From the NCBI RefSeq assembly GCF_033783015.1, contig NZ_CP123907.1, forward strand, positions 1,674,001 to 1,738,000: a DNA stretch of 64,000 bases, written 5' to 3'. Both the position numbers and the translations under genes were made by a program. Positions within the stretch are counted from its first letter, which is position 1; every line of letters begins with the position of its first letter. This document shows positions 18,503 through 28,208 of the stretch, one piece after another. The DNA is from Corynebacterium sp. 21KM1197. GTDB taxonomy: Bacteria > Actinomycetota > Actinomycetes > Mycobacteriales > Mycobacteriaceae. The notes beneath the pieces were generated by a model that ran no database searches, had not been told where the DNA came from, and worked only from the letters and a program-made list of their open reading frames with translations.

Positions 18503-19166
18503 GATCCATATTCCTTAATATTTTAAAGTGGATTCCGCGGGCCTCACTACATCCATCCTCCATACCCGACTCCCCTATAGAGAAAACTTCAACACCCCAT
18601 CTACCACGATCAGTCACCATTGACGTAGAACATGATTCCCCTTTCATATCACGCTCTTCAATCAACTCCACACCATCAGAATCAGATCCGGAAATTACTG
18701 AAATTCCAGCAAACTCATATTCCTTACGCGGAACCAGATCGGAATAAACCATTGCATAATCTCCAGAAACCTCATCGTCAGATTTCGAGATACGGAATCG
18801 GCATGTAGAATAACTCCCCTCCACCAACATGGGTTCTTCCGTCATCTCCCCCAACCCCGCCGCCGCAAACACATGCGCAGGTATCTCGGTACACGGGTCA
18901 AAGAATCGGAAGTTGGGATCATTTACATCCCACTCCCCAACCTCAAAGGGCAGCCTCTTCCCCGAGGCCCCCTCGCCTCCCCGAGCACTTTCCGCAATCG
19001 CTGTCTCCCCGGCCGACGCGTTCCCAAGAGCCTTTCCCGTCGCCGGAGCGACGTCGGAAGCCTCCATCGCTTCCTGCTCCCCAGAGGAACACGCGGCTAA
19101 CGCCCCTCCCCCGAGAACACACACGCACAGCCAGGAAAATAGGCGGAGCACCATAGGCCACCTCAT
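18489..19166 (-). CDS. DUF3558-like lipoprotein
   Basis: A lipoprotein signal peptide with lipobox LAAC places this protein on the outer face of the cytoplasmic membrane. The mature part has FFDPCTEIPAHVFAAAGLG, the Cys-containing motif typical of actinobacterial DUF3558 proteins, and later Cys residues able to pair (TCRF, ESCSTS, DGCSEA). I moved the start to ATG 19166 (MRWPMVLRLFSW), because GGAGGTG sits 7 nt upstream and an earlier TTG at 19190 lacks a site. It precedes and overlaps the PPE-like gene, suggesting the two products work together. Confidence 0.75.
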   Translation of the reverse strand: MRWPMVLRLFSWLCVCVLGGGALAACSSGEQEAMEASDVAPATGKALGNASAGETAIAESARGGEGASGKRLPFEVGEWDVNDPNFRFFDPCTEIPAHVFAAAGLGEMTEEPMLVEGSYSTCRFRISKSDDEVSGDYAMVYSDLVPRKEYEFAGISVISGSDSDGVELIEERDMKGESCSTSMVTDRGRWGVEVFSIGESGMEDGCSEARGIHFKILRNMDHGNA

Positions 19167-19236
19167 CACGGGCACCTCCATCGCAGTCAAAGATCAGCAA
19201 CGCCGTGGGCGCCACGCTCCTTGCGGCACCCACGTT

Positions 19237-19431
19237 TCACTTAGACTTCACCACGCGCCATTCGGTTCCCGTAGATATTTTTTCACCGCGCAAAATAACC
19301 TGTCGGCCCCGCCCCACACCGCAGCCCCGCCCCATAGCTCTAGCCAACACCCCCAGGCACCACAGCCCACAGACCAGTACAATCCACAGGCACAAAAAAG
19401 GGCACCGCCGGTCACCCAGCAGCACCCGCAC
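19237..19431 (-). CDS. Possible 64-aa membrane protein
   Basis: A short frame has one hydrophobic segment (FLCLWIVLVCGLWCLGVL) followed by a basic tail ending GEKISTGTEWRVVKSK. GTG at 19431 is the outermost start after a stop codon, and a GGGAG precedes a nearby second GTG. It fills the gap between two lipoprotein genes on the same strand. The C-terminal part looks protein-like, but there is no homology evidence. It may be spurious. Confidence 0.3.
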   Translation of the reverse strand: MRVLLGDRRCPFLCLWIVLVCGLWCLGVLARAMGRGCGVGRGRQVILRGEKISTGTEWRVVKSK

Positions 19432-19454
19432 TCCCGCTCAGAACAAGCAGCCGC

Positions 19455-19979
19455 CTAGAGGCTCCCCTCAAACTTCACGTTGCCGATCTCAAACTCCGCG
19501 TCATAAAGGTTGCCCGGAGCCACGTCAAAGGCGTAGCGCAGATTGGTGGTGGAGTGCGCACCCAGGGGGCGGTCCAGCCCGTCCTGCCCCGCCACCCCGG
19601 AGGCTTCCGCGTCCAGCCGATCCACGGTGGTTCCGCCGTTGATGGTCAGGATCGGGTCACCGATGGCGTCCTGGGGCACGGCTACGTCGTTGAGGTTGGT
19701 CACCTCCACGGTGATGATGGATCCACCAGCATTGCCGCCCACGGTGCCTTGCATGTGCCAGCGCACGTTCAGGCCGGTGTCCACCACGGGTTCCCACTTG
19801 CTTTCCGCCACGATGGTGTCCACGTCCTGCGGCTGGTAGGCGGGGGTTTCGGAGGTGGTCACCTCGATGGACCCCTCGGGGTCGCCCACCTGCTCCTCGC
19901 TGCCTTGGGAGCAGGCCGTAAGTGCGAGGGTGCAGCCCAAAGCCAGCCCCCCGAGGGCGATGATTCGGTTCTTGTTCAC
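19455..19979 (-). CDS. Secreted lipoprotein of unknown function
   Basis: Starting at GTG 19979, the protein is about 174 aa: a short basic N-terminus (VNKNRIIALGG), a hydrophobic core, and lipobox LTAC near residue 22. The mature domain includes WEPVVDTGLNVRWHMQGTVG and ITVEVTNLNDVAVPQDAIGD, an immunoglobulin-like/telokin-like beta pattern. AGGAAGG lies about 13 nt upstream of this GTG. The longer frame to 20060 adds 27 residues without signal character. Likely a surface-exposed corynebacterial lipoprotein; substrate or partner unknown. Confidence 0.75.
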   Translation of the reverse strand: MNKNRIIALGGLALGCTLALTACSQGSEEQVGDPEGSIEVTTSETPAYQPQDVDTIVAESKWEPVVDTGLNVRWHMQGTVGGNAGGSIITVEVTNLNDVAVPQDAIGDPILTINGGTTVDRLDAEASGVAGQDGLDRPLGAHSTTNLRYAFDVAPGNLYDAEFEIGNVKFEGSL

Positions 19980-20129
19980 TTCGGCCCGTGCGCCTTCCTG
20001 ACGTTGAGGTATTGCCTTATCGACGTTCGATTGTAACCAGGTATCGGGCACTCGCGGCAAGTGATGGCATAATGGTCGCCCTGGTGCGGCCCCGCACTGG
20101 TTCCCCGTTTTCTCTCCGGAGGCTTTTGC

Positions 20130-22055
20130 GTGCAGTCTTTGTCCCGTCTCCTGCGCAGCACCTCGGCGTTATGGCCGTATTATCTGGGCATTATCCTCAC
20201 CGCCGTTATTCACGCAGCGTTATCCCTGGTGTTTCCGTTCATCCTCAAGCACGCCACGGATACCATCGTGGCGGCGGTCAATGGGGAGGGTGCTACACCC
20301 ACCGTGGTACAGACGATCCTGTGGCTGGCGCTCGCCCTGTTCGTGGCGGAACTGGGCTATACGCTGATGAATAATATCGGCGGATATATCGGTGACGTGA
20401 TGGCCTCCCGCATGCGGCAAATCCTTTCCACCCGGTATTTTTCCAAGTTGCTAGCCATGCCGCAGAGTTACTTTGATACGCAGGCCACGGGCGCGATCAT
20501 CGCTCGGTTGGATCGCTCCATCTCCTCCATCACGCAGTTCTTGCAGTCCTTTTCCAATAATTTCTTCCCCATGCTGGTCACGGTGGCGGCGGTTTTGACC
20601 ATCTGCGGCTGGTATTACTGGCCGCTGGCCATTTTGCTGGCCGCGCTCTTTCCTATTTATATGTGGCTCACGGCCTTGACCAGCGCCCGCTGGCAGCGGA
20701 TTGAAAGCGCCAAGAATGAGCATGTGGATCAGGCCGGTGGCCGCTTTGCGGAGGTGATCGGCCAGGTCAAGGTGGCCAAGTCCTTTGTCTCCGAGCCGCG
20801 CGAGTTGGATTCCTTCGCCCGGCACTATGGCAGCACCATCGCGCTCACGCGCACGCAATCCCGGTTCTGGCATTCGATGGATACGCTGCGCGGCGCGGCG
20901 ATGAACGCCATCTTCCTGGCCATTTACCTGTTGATTTTCTATCGCACCCTGCACGGCATGTTCTCCCTGGGTGACATGGTGATGTTGATTCAACTGGTGA
21001 ATATGGCCCGGCAGCCGGTGTTCATGATGAGCTGGATCGTAGATACCGCCCAGCGCGCCATTGCCGGGTCTCGGGATTACTTCGCGGTGATGGCCCATGA
21101 GCCGGAGGCCACGGCTAATAAGGAGATCGTGGCCGCCACCTCCGCCAACGATGTTCCGCAATTGGATCTCGCCCCGGCGCGCGCCCTCAACCCCATCGCA
21201 CACAAGCCCATGATCGAGTTCCGGGACGTCTCCTTTGCCTACGAGGAGAATAAACCGGTGCTGGAATCCATGTCCTTTTCCCTGGCACCCGGTGAAAGGG
21301 TCGCGCTGGTGGGTGAATCCGGCGGCGGAAAATCCACCATCGTGAATCTTCTTTTGGGCCTGTACCGTCCCACCCGGGGAACGCTATCGGTGGGTGGATA
21401 TAGCATCGCGGATATTAGCGGCGAGGCGCTGAGGGCGTCGGTAGGCGTGGTATTCCAGGAGCCTAATCTCTTTTCCGGGACGATCAAGGAAAATATCGCC
21501 TATTCCCGCCCGGATGCGAGCACTCAGGAGATCATCGAGGTGGCCCGGCGCGCCAATGCGCACGAGTTCATCATGGCGTTCCCCGATGGCTATGACACCG
21601 TGATTGGCGAGCGGGGCCTGCGCCTTTCCGGCGGGCAGAAGCAGCGTATCGCGGTGGCGCGCGCCATGCTCAAGGACGCCCCGATCCTGGTGCTCGATGA
21701 GGCCACCTCGGCGCTGGATACCAAGGCGGAGCGCGCGGTGCAGGCGGGCCTGGATGAACTCATGGCGGGGCGCACCACGTTGATGATCGCGCACCGGCTC
21801 TCCACCATCGCGGACGTGGATACCATCATCACCATTGATCAGGGCCGCATTGATGAGATCGGATCGCCCGCGCAGTTGGCGGTCTCGGGCGGCATTTATA
21901 GCCAACTTCTGGCGCTGACCTCCTCCGATTCGGAGGCCAATCGCAAGCGCCTGGCGCGCTTTGGGTTCCGGGAGCACTCTGCGGCCCACGCAGAGAGCAC
22001 GGAGAACATGGAGAGCGCAGAAAGTGCAGAGAGCACAGAAGAATCCAAAGAATAA
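20130..22055 (+). CDS. ABC exporter, fused membrane and ATPase domains
   Basis: Half-size type IV exporter (MsbA/lipid-multidrug class) with six membrane segments over about residues 1-310. The ATPase domain follows, with Walker A GESGGGKST near 395, LSGGQKQR near 500, Walker B ILVLDEATSALD and the His-loop MIAHRLST. The 641-aa protein ends in an acidic repeat-like tail (EHSAAHAESTENMESAESAE and beyond). The GTG at 20130 is preceded by GGAGG with 7-nt spacing. Being a half transporter it should homodimerise. The cargo cannot be deduced. The next gene, aecD, begins 32 nt later. Confidence 0.92.
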   Translation: MQSLSRLLRSTSALWPYYLGIILTAVIHAALSLVFPFILKHATDTIVAAVNGEGATPTVVQTILWLALALFVAELGYTLMNNIGGYIGDVMASRMRQILSTRYFSKLLAMPQSYFDTQATGAIIARLDRSISSITQFLQSFSNNFFPMLVTVAAVLTICGWYYWPLAILLAALFPIYMWLTALTSARWQRIESAKNEHVDQAGGRFAEVIGQVKVAKSFVSEPRELDSFARHYGSTIALTRTQSRFWHSMDTLRGAAMNAIFLAIYLLIFYRTLHGMFSLGDMVMLIQLVNMARQPVFMMSWIVDTAQRAIAGSRDYFAVMAHEPEATANKEIVAATSANDVPQLDLAPARALNPIAHKPMIEFRDVSFAYEENKPVLESMSFSLAPGERVALVGESGGGKSTIVNLLLGLYRPTRGTLSVGGYSIADISGEALRASVGVVFQEPNLFSGTIKENIAYSRPDASTQEIIEVARRANAHEFIMAFPDGYDTVIGERGLRLSGGQKQRIAVARAMLKDAPILVLDEATSALDTKAERAVQAGLDELMAGRTTLMIAHRLSTIADVDTIITIDQGRIDEIGSPAQLAVSGGIYSQLLALTSSDSEANRKRLARFGFREHSAAHAESTENMESAESAESTEESKE

Positions 22056-22087
22056 GCGGCCCCGGGAAACTACTACCCTGGGGCACC

Positions 22088-23239
22088 ATGAGCACACCTG
22101 ATCTGCACGTCCCCCACCTCGATACCCTCCGCGCGCGCCGCACCCGCAAGTGGACGGCCTACCCCGATGATGTCCTGCCCGCGTGGATCGCGGAGTCGGA
22201 CTTTATCACCTGCCCCGCCGTCAAGGAGGCCATCGCGCAGCACGTCGAGGCAGAGTCCTTTGGTTATACCCCGGCCACCTCGGATCTGCCGGAGGCCCTG
22301 GCGGACTTCTCGCGGCGTCGTTATGGCTGGCGGCCAGACCCGGGGAGCATCGTGGAGGTTCCGGATGTGGTGCGTGGCCTCACCCTGGCCGTGCAGTTTT
22401 TCACCCGCCCGGACTCCGCCGTGGTGGTTCCGGTGCCGGCGTACCCGCCCTTCCTCAACATTCCCGGGGCCGCCGGGCGCGAGCGGATTCTCGTGGGTGC
22501 GCAGGGCGGCTTAGACCTCAACGAGATCGAGCAGGCCTTTGCCCAGGGCGCGGGCTCCATTTTGTTGTGTTCCCCCTATAACCCCCTGGGATACACTCTG
22601 AGCGAGGAGTTCCTGCGTAGCCTCATTGACCTCGCGCAGCGCTACCAGGTCAGGGTGCTGGTGGATGAGATTCACGCGCCGCTGGTGCTTGAGGGGCGGC
22701 ACATCGCCGCCGCCGGGCTGTCCGAGGAGGCTGCCGAGGCGTGCGTGACCGTCACCGCCACCTCCAAGGCCTGGAATATCGCAGGCCTCAAGTGCGCGCA
22801 GATGATCCTGAGCAACCCGGAGGATCTGCGCACGTGGCGCGGCCTCAACCCGGTGATCAAGGACGGCGTGGGCACCCTGGGGGTATTTGCCGCCGCCGCG
22901 TGTTACCGCCACGGCGAGGAGTTCTTGGATCAGCAGGTGGCCTATCTGCGCGATAACCGCGATTGGTTGGTGCGGGAACTGCCCCAGCGCGTGCCGGGTT
23001 TGCGCGTCTCCCGCCCCCAGGCCACGTACCTGATGTGGTTGGATTTCCGCGATACCGCGCTCGGCGGAGCGGAGGATCCCGCGGGCCATCTGCTGCGCCA
23101 CGGCAAGGTGGCGCTGAACGACGGCCGCTTCTTCGGCCCCGGCGGCGAAGGGCACGCGCGGCTGAACTTTGCCACCTCACGGGAGAACCTGGAAGAAATT
23201 GTGCACCGGATTGCGTTGGGAGCGCAGCAACACGGGTAG
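22088..23239 (+). CDS. aecD: PLP-dependent cystathionine beta-lyase (AecD/MalY type)
   Basis: Class I/II aminotransferase-fold C-S lyase cleaving cystathionine to homocysteine, pyruvate and ammonia. The 383-aa product has FITCPAVKEAIAQHVEAESF near the N-terminus, the PLP-phosphate region VVVPVPAYPPF, VDEIHAPLVLEG and the Schiff-base lysine in TVTATSKAWNIAGLKCAQ. Placement directly before brnQ is the same as the C. glutamicum aecD-brnQ operon, which supports the symbol. TACCCT lies 8 nt before the ATG and there is no Shine-Dalgarno sequence, so it may be leaderless. Confidence 0.93.
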   Translation: MSTPDLHVPHLDTLRARRTRKWTAYPDDVLPAWIAESDFITCPAVKEAIAQHVEAESFGYTPATSDLPEALADFSRRRYGWRPDPGSIVEVPDVVRGLTLAVQFFTRPDSAVVVPVPAYPPFLNIPGAAGRERILVGAQGGLDLNEIEQAFAQGAGSILLCSPYNPLGYTLSEEFLRSLIDLAQRYQVRVLVDEIHAPLVLEGRHIAAAGLSEEAAEACVTVTATSKAWNIAGLKCAQMILSNPEDLRTWRGLNPVIKDGVGTLGVFAAAACYRHGEEFLDQQVAYLRDNRDWLVRELPQRVPGLRVSRPQATYLMWLDFRDTALGGAEDPAGHLLRHGKVALNDGRFFGPGGEGHARLNFATSRENLEEIVHRIALGAQQHG

Positions 23240-23285
23240 TGTGTTCTCTATTCTTTTGTTTCCTGCTTAAGGCACAGGTGACCTC

Positions 23286-24626
23286 ATGACTAGAGATCAA
23301 TCTTCCCCGATGACCCTCATCGTGACGGCGTTCATGCTGTTCTCGATGTTCTTTGGGGCGGGCAACCTCATCTTCCCGGCCATGCTGGGCGTGGAGGCTG
23401 GCACCAGCTTCACCCCCGCTATCCTCGGCTTCCTGGCCACCAGCGTGGTTCTGCCGGTGCTGGCCATCATTGCAATCGCCATTTCCGGGCGCAACGTCCG
23501 GGACCTCGCTAATCGCGGCGGCGCGGTTTTTGGTTTGGTTTTCTCCATTCTGGCGTACCTTTCCATCGGCGCTTTCTATGCGCTTCCCCGCACGGGTGCG
23601 GTGAGTTATTCCACCGCCATTCAGCCACTCACGGGCTGGGATTCCCTGGCCTCCTCCGCGATCTTCAACGCCATCTTCTTTGGCATCGCGCTGGCGCTGG
23701 CCTATAAGCCCGGAAAGATCGTGGACAACCTGGGCAAATACCTCACCCCCGTCCTCCTGATCCTGCTGGTGGTGCTGGTGGTGCTCTCCCTGACCTCCTT
23801 CCACGGGGAGGAACTGGCCCCGGCGGAAAAGTACTCCTCCTCCCCCGCCACCACGGGCCTATTGGAGGGCTACCTCACGATGGACTCCATCGCCGCCCTG
23901 GCCTTTGGCATCGTGGTGATCTCCGCCCTGCGCTACAAGGGCGTGGGCGAGGGCTCTCCCCTCGTGCGCGGCACCATCATCGCTGGCCTGGGCGCGGGCG
24001 GGCTGCTCGCGGCCATCTACATCGGCCTGGGCCTCATCGGACACAATATCCCCGATCCCGCCTCCTACACCGACGGCGCGGGGTTACTTTCCGATGCCGC
24101 CCGCCTCACCATGGGCACGCCCGGTCAGGTGCTCTTCGGGGCCATCGTGCTGCTTGCCTGCATGACCACCGCCGTGGGGCTCATCGCCGCCACCAGCGAG
24201 TTCTTTGAATTCCTCCTGCCCGGCATTAGTTACCGCATGTGGGCCGTAATCTTTGCCCTGATGTCCTTTGGCATGGCCACGATGGGCCTGGACACCGTGC
24301 TCAGCGTGGCCGCGCCCATCATCACGTTCATCTATCCCCCGGCCATCACCCTGATTCTGCTCACGCTCATCGAGCCGCTGGTGCGTCGCCGCGTGCACCT
24401 GGTGCGCACCTTCCTCATCGCCATTTGGGTCTCGGTGGTGTGGTCGGCGCTGACCACCCTCTCCGATCTGGGCCTCACCGCGCTGGCCCCGCTGGTGAAC
24501 TGGGCCCCGCTTTCCGATCAGAGCCTGGGGTGGGTGCTACCCACCCTGGCGGGCGCGCTGATCGGCGCGCTTATCGACGTCGCTAAGCCCCAGCGCGCCA
24601 CCTGGCTGGAGCCAGTAGCGGAATGA
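23286..24626 (+). CDS. brnQ: Branched-chain amino acid uptake carrier BrnQ
   Basis: LIVCS-family sodium-coupled importer of isoleucine, leucine and valine (and methionine in C. glutamicum). The 446-aa protein starts with a transmembrane motif MLFSMFFGAGNLIFPAMLG, the family signature, and has about twelve hydrophobic segments. It lies 46 nt downstream of aecD and is probably co-transcribed. A plus-strand GCTTATCGACG copy at 24569-24579 encodes Leu-Ile-Asp-Val near the C-terminus. Confidence 0.95.
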   Translation: MTRDQSSPMTLIVTAFMLFSMFFGAGNLIFPAMLGVEAGTSFTPAILGFLATSVVLPVLAIIAIAISGRNVRDLANRGGAVFGLVFSILAYLSIGAFYALPRTGAVSYSTAIQPLTGWDSLASSAIFNAIFFGIALALAYKPGKIVDNLGKYLTPVLLILLVVLVVLSLTSFHGEELAPAEKYSSSPATTGLLEGYLTMDSIAALAFGIVVISALRYKGVGEGSPLVRGTIIAGLGAGGLLAAIYIGLGLIGHNIPDPASYTDGAGLLSDAARLTMGTPGQVLFGAIVLLACMTTAVGLIAATSEFFEFLLPGISYRMWAVIFALMSFGMATMGLDTVLSVAAPIITFIYPPAITLILLTLIEPLVRRRVHLVRTFLIAIWVSVVWSALTTLSDLGLTALAPLVNWAPLSDQSLGWVLPTLAGALIGALIDVAKPQRATWLEPVAE

Positions 24627-24684
24627 TCCGCCCCGGGTGGGTGTTATAGGAAGCAACCCGTGACCAACACGAAAGAAGCTTCCC

Positions 24685-25698
24685 ATGACACCCACCATTC
24701 CCCTCTCCCTCATTGATTTTTGCACCGTGCACGAGGGCGAACGCCCCGGCGTATCCATGGCGCGCTCCGTGGAACTAGCCCAGAAGGCCGAGGCCCTGGG
24801 CTTTCATCGCATGTGGTACGCCGAGCACCACAACATGCCGGGGATCTCCTCCTCCGCCCCGGCCGTACTCATCTCCCACGTGGGCGCGCATACCTCCACT
24901 ATCCGGCTGGGTGCCGGTGGGGTCATGCTGCCCAACCACTCCCCCTACGTGGTGGCCGAGCAATTTGGTATGTTGGCGGAACTTTATCCTGACCGCATTG
25001 ATCTTGGCCTGGGGCGCGCACCCGGCACCGATATGAATACGCTCGGCCGGGCCCTGCGCCGGGACGCCCACGCGGCGGAGAACTTCCCCCAGGACGTGCA
25101 GGAACTAGCCGGATACTTCTCCGAGGAGTCCCCCATTCCCGGCGTGCAAGCGGTACCCGGCCGAGGCACCCACGTGCCCCTCTATATCCTGGGTTCCTCC
25201 ATGTTCGGTGCCTCGCTAGCCGCCAAATTGGGCCTGCCCTACGCCTTTGCCTCGCACTTCGCGCCCACGCACCTGGTGCAGGCCATCACGTATTACCGGG
25301 AGAACTTCCAGCCCTCGGAAAACCTCAGCGAGCCGTACGCGATCGCGGCGGTCAATGTTCTGGCCTCCGATACCCACGAGGACGCACAACGGCAAAAGAA
25401 CCTAGTAATCCGCGAGCGCGTGCGCGCCCTCGCCGCGCGCGGCAACCGGGATATAAGCGATGCCAACCTCGATCAACTCGTTGCCTCCCCCTCCGGGCAG
25501 CAGATCGCGGGAATGATGCATTACAGCGCCATCGGCACCCGCGAGGAGGTGCGCGATTACCTCACGGATTTCTCCGAGCTCGCCCAGGCCGATGAACTCA
25601 TGATCTCCGTGCTCGCCCCCACGGGGGAGGAAAACCACCGCTCGATGGAGATCCTGGCTCAGGCATGGGGCCTGCCGGGGGCTGCCGAAACGAAATAG
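24685..25698 (+). CDS. Luciferase-like flavin monooxygenase, MsnO8-type
   Basis: The 337-aa protein belongs to the bacterial luciferase-like FMN-dependent superfamily. It has [20 protein letters not shown] at the start, [40 protein letters not shown] and [14 protein letters not shown], all standard for LLM oxidoreductases of unknown substrate. TATAGG is in the short interval after brnQ and may start a separate transcript. It converges on the BCCT carrier with only 4 nt between stop codons and no obvious terminator. Confidence 0.9.
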   Translation: MTPTIPLSLIDFCTVHEGERPGVSMARSVELAQKAEALGFHRMWYAEHHNMPGISSSAPAVLISHVGAHTSTIRLGAGGVMLPNHSPYVVAEQFGMLAELYPDRIDLGLGRAPGTDMNTLGRALRRDAHAAENFPQDVQELAGYFSEESPIPGVQAVPGRGTHVPLYILGSSMFGASLAAKLGLPYAFASHFAPTHLVQAITYYRENFQPSENLSEPYAIAAVNVLASDTHEDAQRQKNLVIRERVRALAARGNRDISDANLDQLVASPSGQQIAGMMHYSAIGTREEVRDYLTDFSELAQADELMISVLAPTGEENHRSMEILAQAWGLPGAAETK

Positions 25699-25702
25699 AA
25701 AC

Positions 25703-27598
25703 CTAGTTCTCCTCCCACTCCCGGGCGCTCTGCGGGCGGGACTGCTCGATCACCTTAAACCTCGGTGCCTCGTCCCCCTCGCCGGGTTCCTCGGTCATCT
25801 CGCCCTTCACGCCCAGATCGCCGCCGATCACCACGTTGCCCGGCAGCACGATGTTCCCCTCATCATCGTGTTCCAGCACCGGCGCGGGCAGCGCGTTGCC
25901 CTCCTCGTCATAGCCGGGGGCCGGGCGGTTTTCATGCTCCTCTAGTTTCTCCGCGCTATCGGTGCGCTCCCAGCGGCGAGTACGCACCAAGCGGGTGGCC
26001 GCGGCATCATCGCTCATGCCCTTCAACAGGGAATACATCATCACAAACTGCATGAGGAAGAAGGGGAAGGCCACGATAATCACCACCTCTTGCAGGGAGG
26101 CAATGCCGGTTTCCGGGGAGATGAGCAACAGCGCCGTACACACCGCGCCGATCATCGTGGCCCAGAACACGCGGTACCACGTGGGGGTCTTTTCCTCCTC
26201 CCCGGTGGCAAACATGTCATTAACCAGGGCCGCAGAATCAATCGAGGTGATAAAGAAGATCACGATGATCACCAGGGCAAAGGCGGAAACGATCCCCGCC
26301 AGCGGATACTGCGCCAGGAAATTAAAGAGCGCGGCGGGCACATCGCCCTTCTCCACCGCGGGAACGGTGAGGTAACCGGGATTCTCCAGCTCCAATTCCA
26401 TGCCCGCGCGGCCAAAGATACTGAACCAGATCACCACAAAGATCGTGGGTAGCGCCAGCACACCGGCGATGTACTCGCGCACCGTGCGGCCCCGGGAAAT
26501 GCGCGCGACGAACATGCCCACATAAGGCGACCAGCAAATAGTCCAGGCCCAATAGAACACCGTCCACTTGCCCTGCCAGCCGGGATTGCTCTGGTATGAA
26601 TCCGCCCAAAACATGATGTCCGGCAGCCAGGCGGCGTAAATGCCAAAGGCCTCCACCGTGTGCCGCAGCAGCGTCAGGGTGGGGCCGGTGAAGAGGATAA
26701 AGGCCATGAGCGCCACGGCCACGCCGATGTTCAGGTTGGAGAGCAGTTTGATTCCCTTTTCCAACCCAGAGGCCACCGAGACACAGGCCACGGCGGTAAT
26801 CACCACGATGATGAGCAACTGCACCCAACTGATAATCGGGGTGCCCCACAGGGCATTCATTCCCGCGTTGATTTGGAGCACGCCCAGACCCACGGAAACC
26901 GCGATACCAAAGGTGGTGCCCACGATGGCCAGGACGTCAATGAGTTTGCCCGGCGTGGAATAAATCCGCCCACCCAGCACGGGCGCGAATACGGAAGAGA
27001 GCCGGGGCGGGAGTTTGCGCTTGTAGATGAAGTACCCCAAGGCCAGGCCCGGCAGGGCCATGATCACCCACATGTGAATGCCAAAGTGATAAAAGGTAAA
27101 GGCAAAGGCCTCCGTGATGGCACCGGGAGACATGCTCTCATGGTCCGCCATCGGAACGTTATAGGCGTGGTTAATCGGCTCGGCCACGCCCCAGAACATC
27201 AGCACCGCGCCCACGCCACCGGCAAAGAGCATGCAGAACCAGGCCACCAGGCTGTGCTCCGGTTCCTCGTCATCGTCGCCCAAACGCACCCGACCGTAGC
27301 GCGAGGCAAAGATCCCCAGCAGGAAGATGAGCATGAGGGAGACTCCGCCGATGTACATCCACCCGAGGTTTTCCAGCAGCCAACCCGCGGTGGAGGAGAA
27401 GGCATCGCGGGCCGTGGGACCCAGAACAATGGTCAGCAAAACGAAGGCGACGATGATCCCGGCGGAGGTGAGAAAGATCAGGGGATCGGATTGAAGCCTT
27501 GGTCTGCGTTTGGTGGGTTTCTTCAGCGTCTCGGTGCTGGTGTGCGGCGGGGCCACGGGATAAGACCTCTTTTCCTTATCTAGGAGAAACTTCCTCAC
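25703..27598 (-). CDS. BCCT-family carrier (betaine/ectoine/proline type)
   Basis: The 631-aa secondary transporter has twelve predicted membrane segments. The substrate-site helix WTVFYWAWTICWSPYVGMFV and the FVARISRGRTVREY loop are diagnostic of BCCT carriers. The glycine-rich segment of TM3 reads FAGGVGAVLMFWG, differing from the other BCCT protein at 42254. The long acidic C-terminus (from about 520) is cytosolic and could sense osmolarity, as in BetP. It most resembles EctP/LcoP-type carriers of C. glutamicum, but substrates cannot be fixed from sequence. Confidence 0.9.
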   Translation of the reverse strand: MRKFLLDKEKRSYPVAPPHTSTETLKKPTKRRPRLQSDPLIFLTSAGIIVAFVLLTIVLGPTARDAFSSTAGWLLENLGWMYIGGVSLMLIFLLGIFASRYGRVRLGDDDEEPEHSLVAWFCMLFAGGVGAVLMFWGVAEPINHAYNVPMADHESMSPGAITEAFAFTFYHFGIHMWVIMALPGLALGYFIYKRKLPPRLSSVFAPVLGGRIYSTPGKLIDVLAIVGTTFGIAVSVGLGVLQINAGMNALWGTPIISWVQLLIIVVITAVACVSVASGLEKGIKLLSNLNIGVAVALMAFILFTGPTLTLLRHTVEAFGIYAAWLPDIMFWADSYQSNPGWQGKWTVFYWAWTICWSPYVGMFVARISRGRTVREYIAGVLALPTIFVVIWFSIFGRAGMELELENPGYLTVPAVEKGDVPAALFNFLAQYPLAGIVSAFALVIIVIFFITSIDSAALVNDMFATGEEEKTPTWYRVFWATMIGAVCTALLLISPETGIASLQEVVIIVAFPFFLMQFVMMYSLLKGMSDDAAATRLVRTRRWERTDSAEKLEEHENRPAPGYDEEGNALPAPVLEHDDEGNIVLPGNVVIGGDLGVKGEMTEEPGEGDEAPRFKVIEQSRPQSAREWEEN

Positions 27599-27689
27599 AG
27601 GCTACCCAGCCGCATCGCTTTGCGCAGGCATAAGGCTCGCCTCCACCGCCCTATGAGCGCCTCATGAGTGCTCCACGAGTGCCGGTAAA

Positions 27690-27726
27690 CACAAAAACCC
27701 GGCCACCGCTTCCTGCGGCTGCCGGG
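27690..27726 (-). terminator. Rho-independent terminator after the small secreted protein gene
   Basis: The arms at 27698-27709 and 27715-27726 pair with two internal mismatches around a 5-nt loop. On the minus strand they are followed by TTTTTGTGTTT. The site is 25 nt past the stop of the 102-aa gene. Confidence 0.8.
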
Positions 27727-27750
27727 CCTGCATCTTCAAGCTCCGAAGAA

Positions 27751-28059
27751 TTAACGGATGGAGAACTCCCCGTTGGCGTCCTTCACGATCACGTCGCCGC
27801 CACGGGCCACCTGGCCGTTGGGCAGCTCCAGGAACTGGTAGTCCTTGGTCTCTCCATCGGGTGCCACGAACTCCTCGCCTGCAAACCACTTCTGGAAGGA
27901 CTCGACGGCGGTGCCGGAGCCGGAGAAGCGGTGAGCCTCGCCCTCGGCCTCGGGGGTGGCGGCCTCCTGCTGAGCCACAATCGGCTCGGGGAGGATGGGC
28001 TGCTGGTACACGGGGGCGTCCAACGGGACGGCGGACAGGAGCAGGGTGCTCAGGAACAT
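27751..28059 (-). CDS. Small secreted hypothetical protein (102 aa)
   Basis: A short N-terminal hydrophobic stretch (MFLSTLLLSAVPLDAPVYQQ) may act as a weak signal peptide. The rest is hydrophilic and Cys-free, ending FLELPNGQVARGGDVIVKDA plus NGEFSIR. AAGGAG sits 5 nt before the ATG, and a good terminator follows, so it is a true monocistronic gene. It is divergent from the dipeptide-binding protein gene. No family recognised. Confidence 0.7.
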   Translation of the reverse strand: MFLSTLLLSAVPLDAPVYQQPILPEPIVAQQEAATPEAEGEAHRFSGSGTAVESFQKWFAGEEFVAPDGETKDYQFLELPNGQVARGGDVIVKDANGEFSIR

Positions 28060-28208
28060 GGGATCTCCTTATGAAACAAGAGGTAAAACGGCAAAAGGAT
28101 TTTATCAGGGCCGCGCCTCCCCGTCACCTGCTGCGCGCGGCCGTCGGGGCGTCGTTAGTACCCCCGTTTTACCCCCGTGCGTCCACCCCTCTTTGCTACT
28201 CTCTCCCC

